Shown here: positions 44,913 through 63,965 of the stretch, one piece after another
Layout of the letters: the number at the start of each line of letters is the position of its first letter
Position numbering within the stretch: position 1 is the first letter of the stretch
Notes under the pieces: generated by a model
The model's input: the letters and a program-made list of their open reading frames with translations, nothing else
Told to the model about the DNA's origin: nothing
The model's database searches: none
Translations under genes and position numbers: made by a program
DNA from: Rhineura floridana
Lineage: Eukaryota > Chordata > Lepidosauria > Squamata > Rhineuridae
Direction: 5' to 3'
Length of the DNA stretch: 64,000 bases
NCBI RefSeq assembly: GCF_030035675.1
Contig: NC_084489.1
Location: forward strand, 71,329,365-71,393,364

Positions 44913-45640
44913 CTTTATAAACATTTATATTGTCTTGTGAAATTGATTCAAAGATGCTTATAGGAAACAATTCATAAATGAAATAAACCATAATAAAACT
45001 GAAGAAACCAATGCTAATCACAAGAGTTAGGGCAGGTAAAATTAACAAAGGAGATAAGGGGAGAAGGTAATACGAACTGGATCTTTTTTTAAAAAAATAT
45101 TAATCTCATTTTTGTTTAAGGCAGAGCAAGGGAATTTTACGCAGCAAAGGATCCCCCAACAGAATCCAGTTAGTTAAGATGCAAGGCAATGAATATAATT
45201 ACTCAGACCCGTCCCCGCTCCCCCGCGTTCAACTTGGCTTACTCCCACGTAAGAGCACCTACAGGACTTCAGCCTTTACTTGCTCGCGAGTTAAAGCCCT
45301 GCTGATTTTGATGGGACTTTCTTCTGACCGAATAAGCAGGCACACATTAGAATTGAATCGGAGGGGGGGGAGGGAAGCATTAGAAGAGCAAAATTCTCTG
45401 CATTGTGGGGAAATACACGGGAGAAGACAGACATCTCCTCCTACCCACGTGTAATGAACCCCCCTCCCCAAAACACCAAGCTTGTTGCAACGTTTAATGA
45501 TGGCTCAAACGCCAACAGCATTTCCTTGACATTCCTACACGGCTCAGCAGCGCCCTCAGAGCCGATCCAGAGCATTGCACCCCCCTTACTCCCGAAAACA
45601 ACAAGCAAACCTTCCCTCTTCTCACTCTGAGCCGCTTCTC
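44913..45640. other. Upstream flank of KLF6, no gene recognised
   Basis: A possible family F scrap sits near 45,225-45,255 ('TTGGCTTACTCCCACGTAAG'). From here to about 50,340 recognisable repeats almost vanish. If the divergent promoter is real, its transcript would start near 45,630 and run leftward across this stretch. Confidence 0.4.
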
Positions 45641-45945
45641 TAAAACAGGCTTCCCAGCATTATATACCCTTCTAAAAATAGCCTGCCTCGCACCCGGCCA
45701 ATCAGGACGGGCGGAATTTCGAATCGGCCCAATCGGGCGAGGCGTCACGAAGAGGTTTGGTCACGCCAGGAGGAGCCGAGATGCGTCGCGCGCGGCCATT
45801 GGGCTGCTCTGACATCATTGGAACGCGGTGTAACGAGTTTTGTTGTTAGAGATTGGGCAGAGTTCGGAGCCGGCGTAATAGGATCACGAGGTGGCGGAGG
45901 GAGGGGGAGGGAAGGAAGCAGTCAAGGGGGCGGGGCGGAGTAGTT
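45641..45945 (+). promoter_or_regulatory. KLF6: KLF6 promoter region, CpG-rich, CCAAT/GC-box type
   Basis: CpGs become frequent here. Four CCAAT boxes are visible: forward at 45,698-45,702 (in GGCCAATCAGG, a full NF-Y match) and 45,729-45,733, reverse at 45,798-45,802 and 45,817-45,821. A CRE-like TGACATCA at 45,810-45,817 overlaps the last one. GC boxes (GGGGGCGGGGCGG) lie at 45,926-45,938. No well-placed TATA serves the + direction. Vertebrate KLF6 is an immediate-early gene, and CRE and CCAAT sites suit that role. The start site cannot be fixed from sequence. Confidence 0.8.
45659..45681 (-). promoter_or_regulatory. Minus-strand TATA box and MEF2-type site
   Basis: On the minus strand CTATTTTTAG (45,672-45,681), a perfect MEF2 consensus, is followed by GGTATATAAT (45,659-45,668), a TATA box. 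Together with the CCAAT array this looks like a divergent core promoter firing away from KLF6. Transcription is not shown by the sequence. Confidence 0.5.
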
Positions 45946-46634
45946 TGGAGCTGGAGGGAGGGGGGAAGTGAGAAGAGGGAGGGGGGAGCGGGAGGGGGAG
46001 GAGGAGGAGGAGGAGGGAGTAGAAAGAGGAGGAGGTTGTGGCCAAGGAGAGCTTTGAATAGGGAAGTTTTGCAGAGGGTTACATTCGCAGTCATCTCAGT
46101 GTTTGCAAATATTGAGTAGGCTTCTGAGCAAGTATCTTCTGGAGAGAGCCCCAGGAGTAGAAAGCAAGAACCGGCAGCAGCATTTTGGAGACTGCAATAT
46201 ATATGTTTATATCTATCTATATATTGCTGTGCAATTAAACTTTGCATGAAACTTTTGCTTTTTTATTATTATATAATAAATCCCTTTGCATCTGAAATAT
46301 CGAACAGGAATTTAATATATATCTTAGAATTTTTTTGGAAGGGGTGGAGAGGAAAAAAATCTTTTTTTTCTTTTGTGGTCGTCTTTCTCTCTGGAGGAGG
46401 AGGAGGAGGAAGTGGGACTTTGTAAATAGCTGGCCGTGTTTCTGTCACCATCACCTGCCATCACGACTGCCGACGACAGCAGCAGCAGCAGCTGAGAAAC
46501 ATCTGTAGCGTTGTTCATATTTGTCTTTTGTAAGGAGAGAGCGAGGGGGGGAAACATTGCAACTGGACATTGACTTTCTGGAGGGTTTATTGTTGCAACT
46601 CCCCCCCCCTTGAAAAACAAAGCAAAAAAAAAAC
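45946..46634 (+). other. KLF6: Probable KLF6 5' UTR, including GGA repeats
   Basis: Purine-rich (GGA)n tracts lie at 45,996-46,015 and 46,393-46,410, a pyrimidine run at 46,361-46,374, and a CAG run at about 46,477-46,491. An upstream ATG at 46,246 opens 59 codons and closes with TAA at 46,423-46,425. The main ATG has a strong context, AAACATGG. How much is transcribed depends on the unknown start site. Confidence 0.6.
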
Positions 46635-55418
<8,784 letters not shown>

Positions 55419-57680
55419 ATTGGGTAGAGAGGTCGAATTCTATGGGCTAAGAGGCTTCGAGGTCAACCAGCCTTGAAAGAAGGGATGCGTGTTCCAGCCA
55501 AAGCATGCCATTTTGCACCCTAAACCCAGTTGCCTCCAGGGCCTCTCTTCCTTGGAAGGTCTTCAGAGGGCTAAATAAGTCATGTAAGAAACGGCATAGC
55601 GACCGCACGGTGTGGGTCTCGTACGCTGGCACCCAACCTTCTGAGTGGCTTCTACGCCTTCTGCCGTGAGCACGTGCACTGAGAATGTTAATGATTGGAC
55701 GACTGTATGTTATTGAGGATCTTACTGGGCGACTGTTTGCTGAGGCACATTTTTTTTTCCGTTTTGTTCCTTGTGGTTGTTTTATAACCGTAAGAGATAA
55801 AAAGGTTGGCTGAATGGAGGGGGGGAGCGGGGGAATCGTTTGCGTGTGTAAGGAGTATGCCGCAAGGAGGAGTGATCACCAATCATTTCCAAGGGGAGGG
55901 GCGGAAGGGGGTGTCTGCACCTTTTTTAAAAAAAGAAAGGGGGAGGGGAAGATGGAGGGGAGGGGGTGGAAAGTCAGGACACCAGAATGGAGGGAAGGGC
56001 CCCTATCCTGTGTGAGAGGAGCTTTCGGTGTCTGGTCCAGCTATTAAATGTGCAATGTGTCAAGTAGCTTCTTTTACTTGCTACAGAGCTCATTTGTAAC
56101 CCATTGTATAAGCTGTGTATTTACAATATAACACAACCTATAACTTTTTTCATTATAATACAAAGATTATTGCATGGTTCTGGGGAACTGTATGCTTTTC
56201 CATTCTTTAATCAGGACTGCAGATATTTTGTTTTGCCCCCACCCCCTCAATTCCAGTTCAAAGCTGCTACAATGCAATTGGTTTAATGTTACATAACATA
56301 CAGATCTTGGATTTTTATTTTTGTCCTGTTGGGTGGATAAAACCACTGTAGGTTAGAAACTGTATTTTTATTTTTTAAGGGAAAAAAATCTCATGCAGCT
56401 ATTTTTGTTCCTTTCTTTTTTATTTATGCCTAGAGGTCTCTAATTTCTGGTTTTCTAGCTGTTAATGCACTGTTGACCTTAATAATGGTGCCTTATGCAA
56501 AGTGACCTCTTCTTGTAGGAGGTCTTATACAGGGGTATGGGTGATTTATGCTTCATTAAGGCTCTCTTGTCACCTGATATTTGTACTGTATCAAATGTAT
56601 ATTATGAAAAGGTGGGGAAAAACCATAGGCTGATCAGGGTTTTTCCATGTACAGAAGCATCCTTAGACATGTCAATGTTTTTGCTTTAAAAATCCTATGG
56701 AATAATCTGACCAGTTCAGCCACCTTGAGAATCCCATATATATGTGACCTTGCACAACCCCCAGCATGTGTGTGTAATACAAACTCTTTTTCTCCCAATC
56801 CTCATTTCCCCTGTACTTCAAAATGTACCATTCTTCCTTGGTTAAAAAAGTGCAGGAGTGTTGCAAAAAGAAATATTTGCTTAAAAAGGCACAAATTCCA
56901 CATCTTTATATCAAGCTTTCTCTAGGTTAAAACCAAAAGAAATTACTTTTTTTATGAAAAAAACAAAACAAAAAAAAGTAACCAAACAGGCAGAAAGTTT
57001 ATTATGTGTGTATATTTGTGTGTATAGTATGTGTAGCGCTGCGTGTGCGTGTGTGTATAAATATATATATGGATAATATATTATTTTTAAATAGAAGGAT
57101 TTAGTTCTTTGCTATAAATATCACATCCTATAAGGAGCCCTCTGCTTTCTCTTAATTTCATGATGGAAGCTGCCAAAAGGTGGTTACTAAATGCTTACAA
57201 ACTTCACTTGTTTTACTTTTTTGGCTTCTAGACTACTTTTTAAAAAGTTTGGGCAGTGACCTGAGGGTGGGGGGAGTATCCAATGTGCACATGCAGCTCT
57301 TGCAAAAAGAAAGCTGTTGCATTTGCTTCAGTGTTAGGGAGTGCTTTGGCATGCCCAAAAATCTTCAACATTCAACTGAATAGAGTGCACTGGAACCCCT
57401 TCCGAGAGCTCCTACAGCTGCTCTAGGATTGTGCAAACCGCTTGGCAACTTTCCGAATCAACCTTGCTCTCTTCAGAGCAATGGATTTGCTATTCCCCTT
57501 CCACCTTCACAAAGTGCCAAGCTAGCCCTTTTTTGTTGCAATTGCATCCCCCCCCCCGCTGCTGGGTGCTTCTGTTTCTTATGGCAGGTCTCCATTTGTT
57601 GTGAAAAGTATTGATTTGGAACAATGCTTTGAGGGCCAGACGTGCCTACTGACATGTTTCCAGGTCATCTGGAAGCACTA

Positions 57681-57816
57681 CAGCAAGGATCAGGTGGCCC
57701 TCCCAATGTTGTTGGACTATAGCTCTCATCATCCCTGACTGTTGACCATACTGGCTGGGGCCGATGGAAACTGTAGTCATACAGCATCTGGAGGTTAACA
57801 GGTTCCTCACCTTCTG
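57681..57816. mobile_element. Fold-back hAT-like MITE (family P) within the 3' UTR
   Basis: 'GGTGGCCCTCCCAATGTTGT', 'ATACTGGCTGGGGCCGATGG', 'AGCATCTGGAGGTTAACAGG'. Arms still pair over much of their length, so the transcript could fold into a hairpin. Confidence 0.75.
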
Positions 57817-58551
57817 TGCTACATTTAGCAGTAGCTATTCTATTTAAAAAACAAAATACAGCACTTCAGTTTCTGTCCTTCAAACTTCTCTAGAAGATCA
57901 AGGAATGAGCTCATTGATTATTGCTTTGTTACTTCTGGTGTTTACATTTCAGCTGAAGGTGCAACGTAGTTTTGTGAGGAAGATTAGACATAGTTGTCCC
58001 CCAAAAGTTAAATCAGTGAGTTTTCAAAACTGCCTTCCTTAACAGTGCTATACTTAAAACAGAAACCACACCTACAGCCTGTTTCCTGCTGTTTCAGATA
58101 GCTTTTCCTGGAAATGGTGATGAAGATTAATGGTTCTCTGGAACACGTTAAAGTGCGGTATCTGTCTGATTCTAAGGAACACACAGGCCTACACATTTTG
58201 TGTTGTGTTTGACTTTTATATGCTTGAAAGTGTGCTTTTTTAAAAATGTAAAAATATCCTAGGTGGTTGTCTACCATCTATGGAGCTCCAATGTATATAT
58301 ACATGGAGTTTCTACAATCTATGGAGCTCTAATATACATGTGGAGCTTCATGTATGCAGGTACTGCCTTTTTCTTTTCTATTTTGAGGAAATTCCTTGCA
58401 GCTACAATGAGAGACACTATTTCATCCATGGTGCATTCGCCAATTCACAGTAAAGGCAGGAAGTCTCTGTGCTTGTGTGTATATCAGAATCATCACACAT
58501 GGATCAAGGCAATTATGGAGTTTGTTGTTCTGGGATTTGTGTTTGAGGAGG

Positions 58552-58570
58552 ATTTATTTATTTATTTTTT
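58552..58570 (+). promoter_or_regulatory. AU-rich element in KLF6 3' UTR
   Basis: Three overlapping ATTTA pentamers (ATTTATTTATTTATTTTTT) including TTATTTATT nonamers, the class II ARE pattern bound by decay factors such as TTP. This fits an immediate-early mRNA. Confidence 0.6.
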
Positions 58571-59021
58571 GCTTTCTTAACAATGCTTTCTGCTCAGCCA
58601 TAATAACTCCATTAGTACCCAAGGAGAAAAACATGGAAATTTAATAAATCCCCTTACATTAGGTTTTCTAGGTTGTGAAATATCAAAATGGTTTTTGGAT
58701 GGGGGCTGTCTGCCATATGTCAAAATATGCCTGTTGGTTTTGTAGTTTAAACAAGTACATTTTGTTCGGGTGATAACTGAGCCTCAATCAAGCGGAAAGA
58801 AAAAAATTGCTTGAAATTTCAGAAGAGAATTTCTATTCGTAAAATTTGTTTCTTTGTTTCTTTCTTTCCTTTTTGTTTGTTTGTTTTTTGGAAGCACCCT
58901 GTTATCTAAAGAATCTCTTTGTAAGATTTTTGTAAAAAAAATTGTTTTACAAGATTTTATTTGAAATTGTTTTTTGCAAGATTGTTATATTTCTGTATGA
59001 ATGTATTTTTTATTGGAATAA

Positions 59022-59027
59022 CATAAA
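59022..59027 (+). terminator. KLF6: Candidate distal poly(A) signal (CATAAA)
   Basis: CATAAA variant with a downstream T/GT-rich region at 59,042-59,075. AATAAA at 58,643 is the main alternative. Confidence 0.45.
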
Positions 59028-59187
59028 AAAATTCTTATCAGCATTTTTGGCCTGTTTCTTGGTTTTTTCTTTGGTAGAATTAAAGTGTTAATTTCCATTA
59101 TGAATTTCCATTATGTGGATTTGGAATCCAGAATCTTCTTCCCCAGTAGTTCCCTGGATGTGATGGAGAGTAATGTTTTTTCAAAGT

Positions 59188-59348
59188 ATAGAGGAAACTA
59201 CCTTGTATCAAGTCAGACCGTCGGTCCAACTAGCACAGTAATGTCTACACTGACAGGCAGCAGCTCTCCAAGATTTCAGAAAGGGATTGAACCTGGGACC
59301 TTCTGCATGCAAAACACATGTTCTACCACTGAGCTATGGTTCTTCCCC
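59188..59348 (-). mobile_element. tRNA-derived SINE (family A)
   Basis: 'GAGGAAACTACCTTGTATCA', 'GATTGAACCTGGGACC' and 'TCTACCACTGAGCTATGGTT'. It lies just past the inferred KLF6 transcript end. Confidence 0.8.
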
Positions 59349-60218
59349 CTTACCAGACTTGCCAAGGGAGGAGACAATTAGCTAAGCTTTTCCACATCAG
59401 AACTCCTTTAACCTATTTGCACCTCTTTATATGCAAGATACATGAAGCTGTTCCATATGTCCCCATTGTGATCACTCCGCACAAAAACTGCATCCTGATC
59501 CAATACAAAAATAGATGGGGATAATGAAGGAGAGGAGGGTGTAAGAGAGTAACATGTTTCTTTTCTTGCATCTATGGGGCCTTCATTGTGAGGTCCATAA
59601 CGAGACCATTGGAGATCCAGTTCTGTAGGCCATAGAGCCGCATTCCCTTCTGGCAACTTTCCAAGGGCCACATACCAGCAAAAGTAGATCAATGGATGCA
59701 CATTTTCCTTTGTACTTACAGTAGTCTAGCTTCTACATACAAACACCCCTCTCCTCCATCCAGATAAGGAATGGTGATTATCAGAGTTCAAGTACACATT
59801 CCAGCCAGGCAAAAACACTCAGTGTGAAACTGGGCCAGTGATGGGTGTGACCTGGAGAGAATTGCAAGGGCCAAATAGACAGGCCCGGGGGGGGGGGCAC
59901 ATTTGGGTCTAGCACCCTGCTGTTAGCCATGACACCTGGAGGAGTAATGAGACCATGTGTAACTTCCAATGTCTTCAATGACTCAAAATATTTTATTAGC
60001 CCTTTAAACAACAGGTGAAATAAGAGTGGTGCTTTCAGAAATTCCTTAGGCCTTGAATCTCAAGGAAAAGTTGAGAGCCATTCTCTCAGTTCTTTCCTGT
60101 ATGAAGTGGGGGGGGGGCAGGAGGATGTTCTTCTTACTGGAAATTGGAAAAGAGCAACACATGAAGCTAGGAGCTCTGCAAATCCTTTTAGGGAAGCACA
60201 GAGGCACATGTGACCCTG
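59349..60218. other. Intergenic, no feature recognised
   Basis: No gene or repeat family recognised. Confidence 0.4.
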
Positions 60219-60332
60219 TAGCTGGTTTTGGACTCCAGCTCCCATCAGCCTGAGTCGTCATTGCTAATGCTCAAGGATGTGTGGGAATGGTCCTCCAAGA
60301 GCATCGGAAGAGCCACAGCTTTCCACACCTGT
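60219..60332. mobile_element. Fold-back hAT-like MITE (family P), decayed
   Basis: 'TTGGACTCCAGCTCCCATCA' and 'AAGAGCCACAGCTTTCCACA'; arms poorly matched. Confidence 0.55.
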
Positions 60333-60656
60333 TTCAGGGCCTTTTATAGGTCAAGTCAGTAGCTCCGGTTTGGGCAAGACACTTCCCTTTCCTCCACCTG
60401 GAACCTAGCCCAGTTACATTTTTTTGTTTCAAGAGTTGGCAACCCTAATTATGAACTATATTGCCTCCTTGATTAATTGTAGGTTGCCAACCAAACAATT
60501 TTACTAGTTCAGCCAGTCAAACTCATCTGTCAGGTAACCAGCATTGGGTGTTAAAAAAAAAAGCAAACAAACCAGAATTTTGTGTATTCTGTTTGGCTTC
60601 TCCACTATCCAATGATCCACCAAGTTCTGCCTGTGTTTTACACCTTACCTGTGAGC
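60333..60656. other. Intergenic, no feature recognised
   Basis: No gene or repeat family recognised apart from a possible family X end ('GTTGGCAACCCTAATT') at 60,436. Confidence 0.35.
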
Positions 60657-60746
60657 TTCCTTCAGTCCCTACCTGTGAGCTTCCTTCAGTCCCTACCTGT
60701 GAGCTTCCTTCAGTCCCTACCTGTGAGCTTCCTTCAGTCCCTACCT
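60657..60746 (+). repeat. 24-bp minisatellite, about 3.7 units
   Basis: The unit ACCTGTGAGCTTCCTTCAGT + CCCT repeats without visible mismatch. Being a multiple of three, it gives repeating peptides in all frames, which are not evidence of a gene. Confidence 0.93.
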
Positions 60747-61310
60747 GCAACCTACCAGGGTCTGCCTTTGCTGGAGCTGGTATTTTTGAAATACAAGTTA
60801 GAAGCCCTCAAGAAATGGATGCACACATCCCTAAATGGAAAACTCATAAGTGGGCTAGAATTCTCACAAAAATATTAATGATGTATTTGTAACATCATTT
60901 GGGTTCTCATCCCAAGGGCCATGGCCGAAGGCCAATCTAAGCTGTTGCCCTTGCGGAAAGCGCTGCCTCAGAGTGTGTTACTCTTTTCTGGCCTGACAGC
61001 TGCAGCCATCCTTTGCCAACCCCCCCCCTTTTCAGAGGGGTGCTTCCTCAGTGGTGGGTGTGCCCACCACATTTTCTCTCTCACACACTGGCACACAACG
61101 CATGCAGACATGCTGCAACGCAGCCTCATCAGCTCACCTGTTCTGTGCAGATCAGCTGAGAAGGGGAATTATTCCCCCGCTCTATGCACTCTATTGTTTT
61201 TTTTCTTTTTGCTGTCACTGCCAAACGTTTTGGGTCAGGGTCGGCAGAGGAAATTGCATAGAGATCTTACTAAGCCCCCGGACTAGAGGATAACACTCCA
61301 TGCTGTATTT
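60747..61310. other. Intergenic, no feature recognised
   Basis: No gene or repeat family recognised. Confidence 0.4.
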
Positions 61311-61521
61311 CAGGAGTGAGGAACACTTTTTCAGACTGGGGGCCACATTCATATGTGAAAACTCTGAGGGAAACATGCCTGTGGTGGATAGGGTCAGAGG
61401 CAAAAGTGGACACAGCAACCAATGTGACTCTTACAGAAGAAGGTATGTGGCTAAGAGAGAGTCTCAAGGAGGGGTCTGAGGGGACACATTTGGCCTCTGG
61501 ACCTGAGATTCTCCATCCCTG
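61311..61521. mobile_element. hAT-like MITE, decayed
   Basis: Starts CAGGAGTGAGGAACAC and ends GAGATTCTCCATCCCTG, an inverted terminal pair of hAT style. Flanks do not give a clean 8-bp duplication. Confidence 0.5.
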
Positions 61522-62034
61522 GTATAAATGAAGAGTGAGTTACAAAAATTTTGAATAAATAATAATACAAATGACATTGTGTAGTTAGCACATTTGTGGA
61601 GTATTTTTTAAAAATAAAAATCAGACACAAGGAACCCAGTCTGGATCAGAGCACTGAGAGCAGTCTACACTGTGGTCCCAATCTGGATCTCCTTCACGCT
61701 ATTTGCATCGGAAAGAAAGCTCCCACTCATTTCACTGGAAGTTTTCCTTCCAATGCAAATGGGAGAAGTTCAGGAGGCTAGTCCCTGTTATTTTCTTTGA
61801 AAGAAAAAACAACAACCCAGCCATAACAGAGAGAGAGAGAGAAAGAAAGACCATTTATACAGTTGCTAACCACGTGAATGGTGTCATGTCTAGTTTTGGT
61901 TTTGAGTTAGTAATAGTAATGGCTGCATTTTATTTCTAGTGTACATTCATGCCAATATATGTGTATGAACCCTATGGCACTGTGAAGCGCATAGCCTACC
62001 ATTCTGCACACTGCAGCTGCTTAGGTCTGTTTTG
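61522..62034. other. Intergenic; (GA)n near 61,828
   Basis: A short GAGAGAGAGA run; otherwise nothing recognised. Confidence 0.4.
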
Positions 62035-62995
62035 AACCATTGATGGCACATCAATGGCAAATGCAATTCAATATAAACAAGTGTAAAATTATGCATATTG
62101 GAGCAAACAATCTTAATTTCACATATACGCTCATGGGGTCTGAACTGGCGGTGACCGACCAGGAGAGAGACCTCGGGGTTGTAGTGGACAGCACGATGAA
62201 AATGTCGACCCAGTGTGCGGCAGCTGTGAAAAAGGCAAATTCCATGCTAGCAATAATTAGGAAAGGTATTGAAAATAAAACAGCCGATATCATAATGCCG
62301 TTGTATAAATCTATGGTGCGGCCGCATTTGGAATACTGTGTACAGTTCTGATCGCCTCATCTCAAAAAGGATATTCTAGAGTTGGAAAAGGTTCAGAAGA
62401 GGGCAACCAGAATGATCAAGGGGATGGAGCGACTCCCTTACGAGGAAAGGTTGCAGCATTGGGGGCTTTTTAGTTTAGAGAAAAGGCGGGTCAGAGGAGA
62501 CATGATAGAAGTGTATAAAATTATGCATGGCATTGAGAAAGTGGATAGAGAAAAGTTCTTCTCCCTCTCTCATAATACTAGAACTCGTGGACATTCAAAG
62601 AAGCTGAATGTTGGAAGATTCAGGACAGACAAAAGGAAGTACTTCTTTACTCAGCGCATAGTTAAACTATGGAATTTGCTCCCACAAGATGCAGTAATGG
62701 CCACCAGCTTGGATGGCTTTAAAAGAAGATTAGACAAATTCATGGAGGACAGGGCTATCAATGGCTACTAGCCATGATGGCTGTGCTGTGCCACCCTAGT
62801 CAGAGGCAGCATGCTTCTGAAAACCAGTTGCCGGAAGCCTCAGGAGGGGAGAGTGTTCTTGCACTCGGGTCCTGCTTGCGGGCTTCCCCCAGGCACCTGG
62901 TTGGCCACTGTGAGAACAGGATGCTGGACTAGATGGGCCACTGGCCTGATCCAGCAGGCTCTTCTTATGTTCTTATGTTCTTATGTTCATTGTCA
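62035..62995 (+). mobile_element. CR1-type LINE (TTCTTATG-tail), 3' end with RT C-terminus
   Basis: 5'-truncated. 62,040-62,351 encodes 'QWQMQFNINKCKIMHIGANN', 'DQERDLGVVVDSTMKMS' and 'MVRPHLEYCVQF', ending in a stop. 62,382-62,771 encodes 'MEKVQKRATRMIKGMERLPY', 'LFSLEKRRVRGDMIEVYKIM' and 'FKRRLDKFMEDRAINGY'. A 3' UTR ('CTGGACTAGATGGGCCACTG') ends in three TTCTTATG units, the 8-bp tail repeat of the CR1 group. One early stop separates otherwise open frames, so it is fairly young but truncated. Confidence 0.92.
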
Positions 62996-63249
62996 GACAA
63001 TTGTTGACATTCCCCCTCCCCCCAAAAAAGTTAAATTAACTAAAAGAATGAAAACATTCCTGATTATGATAGGTGATTGCAAAATAGCCAGTACAACAGA
63101 AAGCAAGTGGAACAGATCCAGCAAATGTGTAAAGGGAATGGCCAATGATCCTTGGTGTGAGAATTAAGGTTATTACAAGCAGGTCCCCATATTCATCTCT
63201 TAAATGTTGGAGGATGTGCAATTGTCCCACAATGGGTTATCAACAGTTC
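62996..63249. other. Intergenic, no feature recognised
   Basis: No gene or repeat family recognised. Confidence 0.4.
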
Positions 63250-63630
63250 AGGGGATAGGGGGGAAATTCAATTCCGTTTGCATTTAAAGATAAACCTACC
63301 CTAATTTGTACTTTCTGAAACAATAAGTGGACCAAAACACAGTCATCCTTTGAAATTCTTACTTATCCAAATTTGGCAATGCAGATCTCCAGCCAAGTAA
63401 CTGAATACACAAATGCATTTATTGGGTAAAGTATGCATAAAAATGCATCTATTGGTGACAATAACCTACAAAAATGCATTATGTTAGGGGATATTGCTTT
63501 GCAAAAAATGCATACAAATATGCGTATATTAGGAGAAATTTGCACTAAAATGCTGATAAATTATCGTGACTTTTTTTTAAAAAAATCGTAATCACAAACT
63601 GATATGGAAATGTGGAGAACTCAACTGAAA
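63250..63630 (-). mobile_element. AT-rich hAT-like MITE (family T), reverse
   Basis: 'GGGGATAGGGGGGAAATTCA' is the reverse of the family end, with internal 'GAGAAATTTGCACTAAAATG'; the family start is decayed. Confidence 0.7.
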
Positions 63631-63965
63631 CCTAACACACACACACCCCAGAACACACACATATACAGCAGTCCAGAACAATGCTACGTTCAGGGCATTG
63701 TGGAAGATGCAAAATGGTGGCACTTGCTGCTGTTACTTGTAGTGGCAATCATCATCATCAACACCAACACCACCATCAGCATCCTTAGGGGAAAATAAAC
63801 TGTGCTACTATTCCCATTGCTAAGGAAGGGGAAGGACACTCTGTCCCCTTCAATTGGCCAAAGGAGCAAGAGTCACCAACGTTACCTGAGCAAAAACACT
63901 AGTAAAGAAAGGTCGGCCTGCCCAGAACTGGATATCAATGCTTATCGCTCAGCAGTTGCATAGGA
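63631..63965. other. Intergenic; short simple repeats
   Basis: (AC)n near 63,635-63,662 and (ATC/ACC)n near 63,748-63,775. No gene. Confidence 0.45.

Larger units (their letters stand above)
55419..59045 (+). other. KLF6: KLF6 3' UTR (end inferred)
   Basis: About 3.6 kb of AT-rich sequence without recognised LINEs or SINEs. Candidate poly(A) signals are ATTAAA at 56,043-56,048, AATAAA at 58,643-58,648, and CATAAA at 59,022-59,027. The last is followed by a T/GT-rich stretch ('TTTTTGGCCTGTTTCTTGG'), which favours it as the distal end. Known vertebrate KLF6 mRNAs have a 3' UTR of about this size. Inside are a family P MITE (57,681-57,816), an AU-rich element (58,552-58,570) and (TG)/(TA) runs near 57,010-57,070. 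Confidence 0.7.

Noticed and set aside
45661-45667. TATATAC read as a + strand TATA box for KLF6
   Set aside because: It would start transcription about 950 bp before the ATG with the CCAAT and GC boxes downstream of the start; the minus-strand reading fits better.
45846-46247. 133-codon minus-strand frame with a proline run, upstream of KLF6
   Set aside because: The proline run is the (GGA)n tract of the KLF6 leader read backwards; no start context or splice pattern supports it.
60657-60746. CRISPR-like array
   Set aside because: Units are contiguous with no spacers, and the genome is vertebrate.
60548-60892. Repeating peptides (PSVPTCEL and similar) resembling a repeat protein
   Set aside because: They come from a 24-bp minisatellite that stays open in several frames on both strands.
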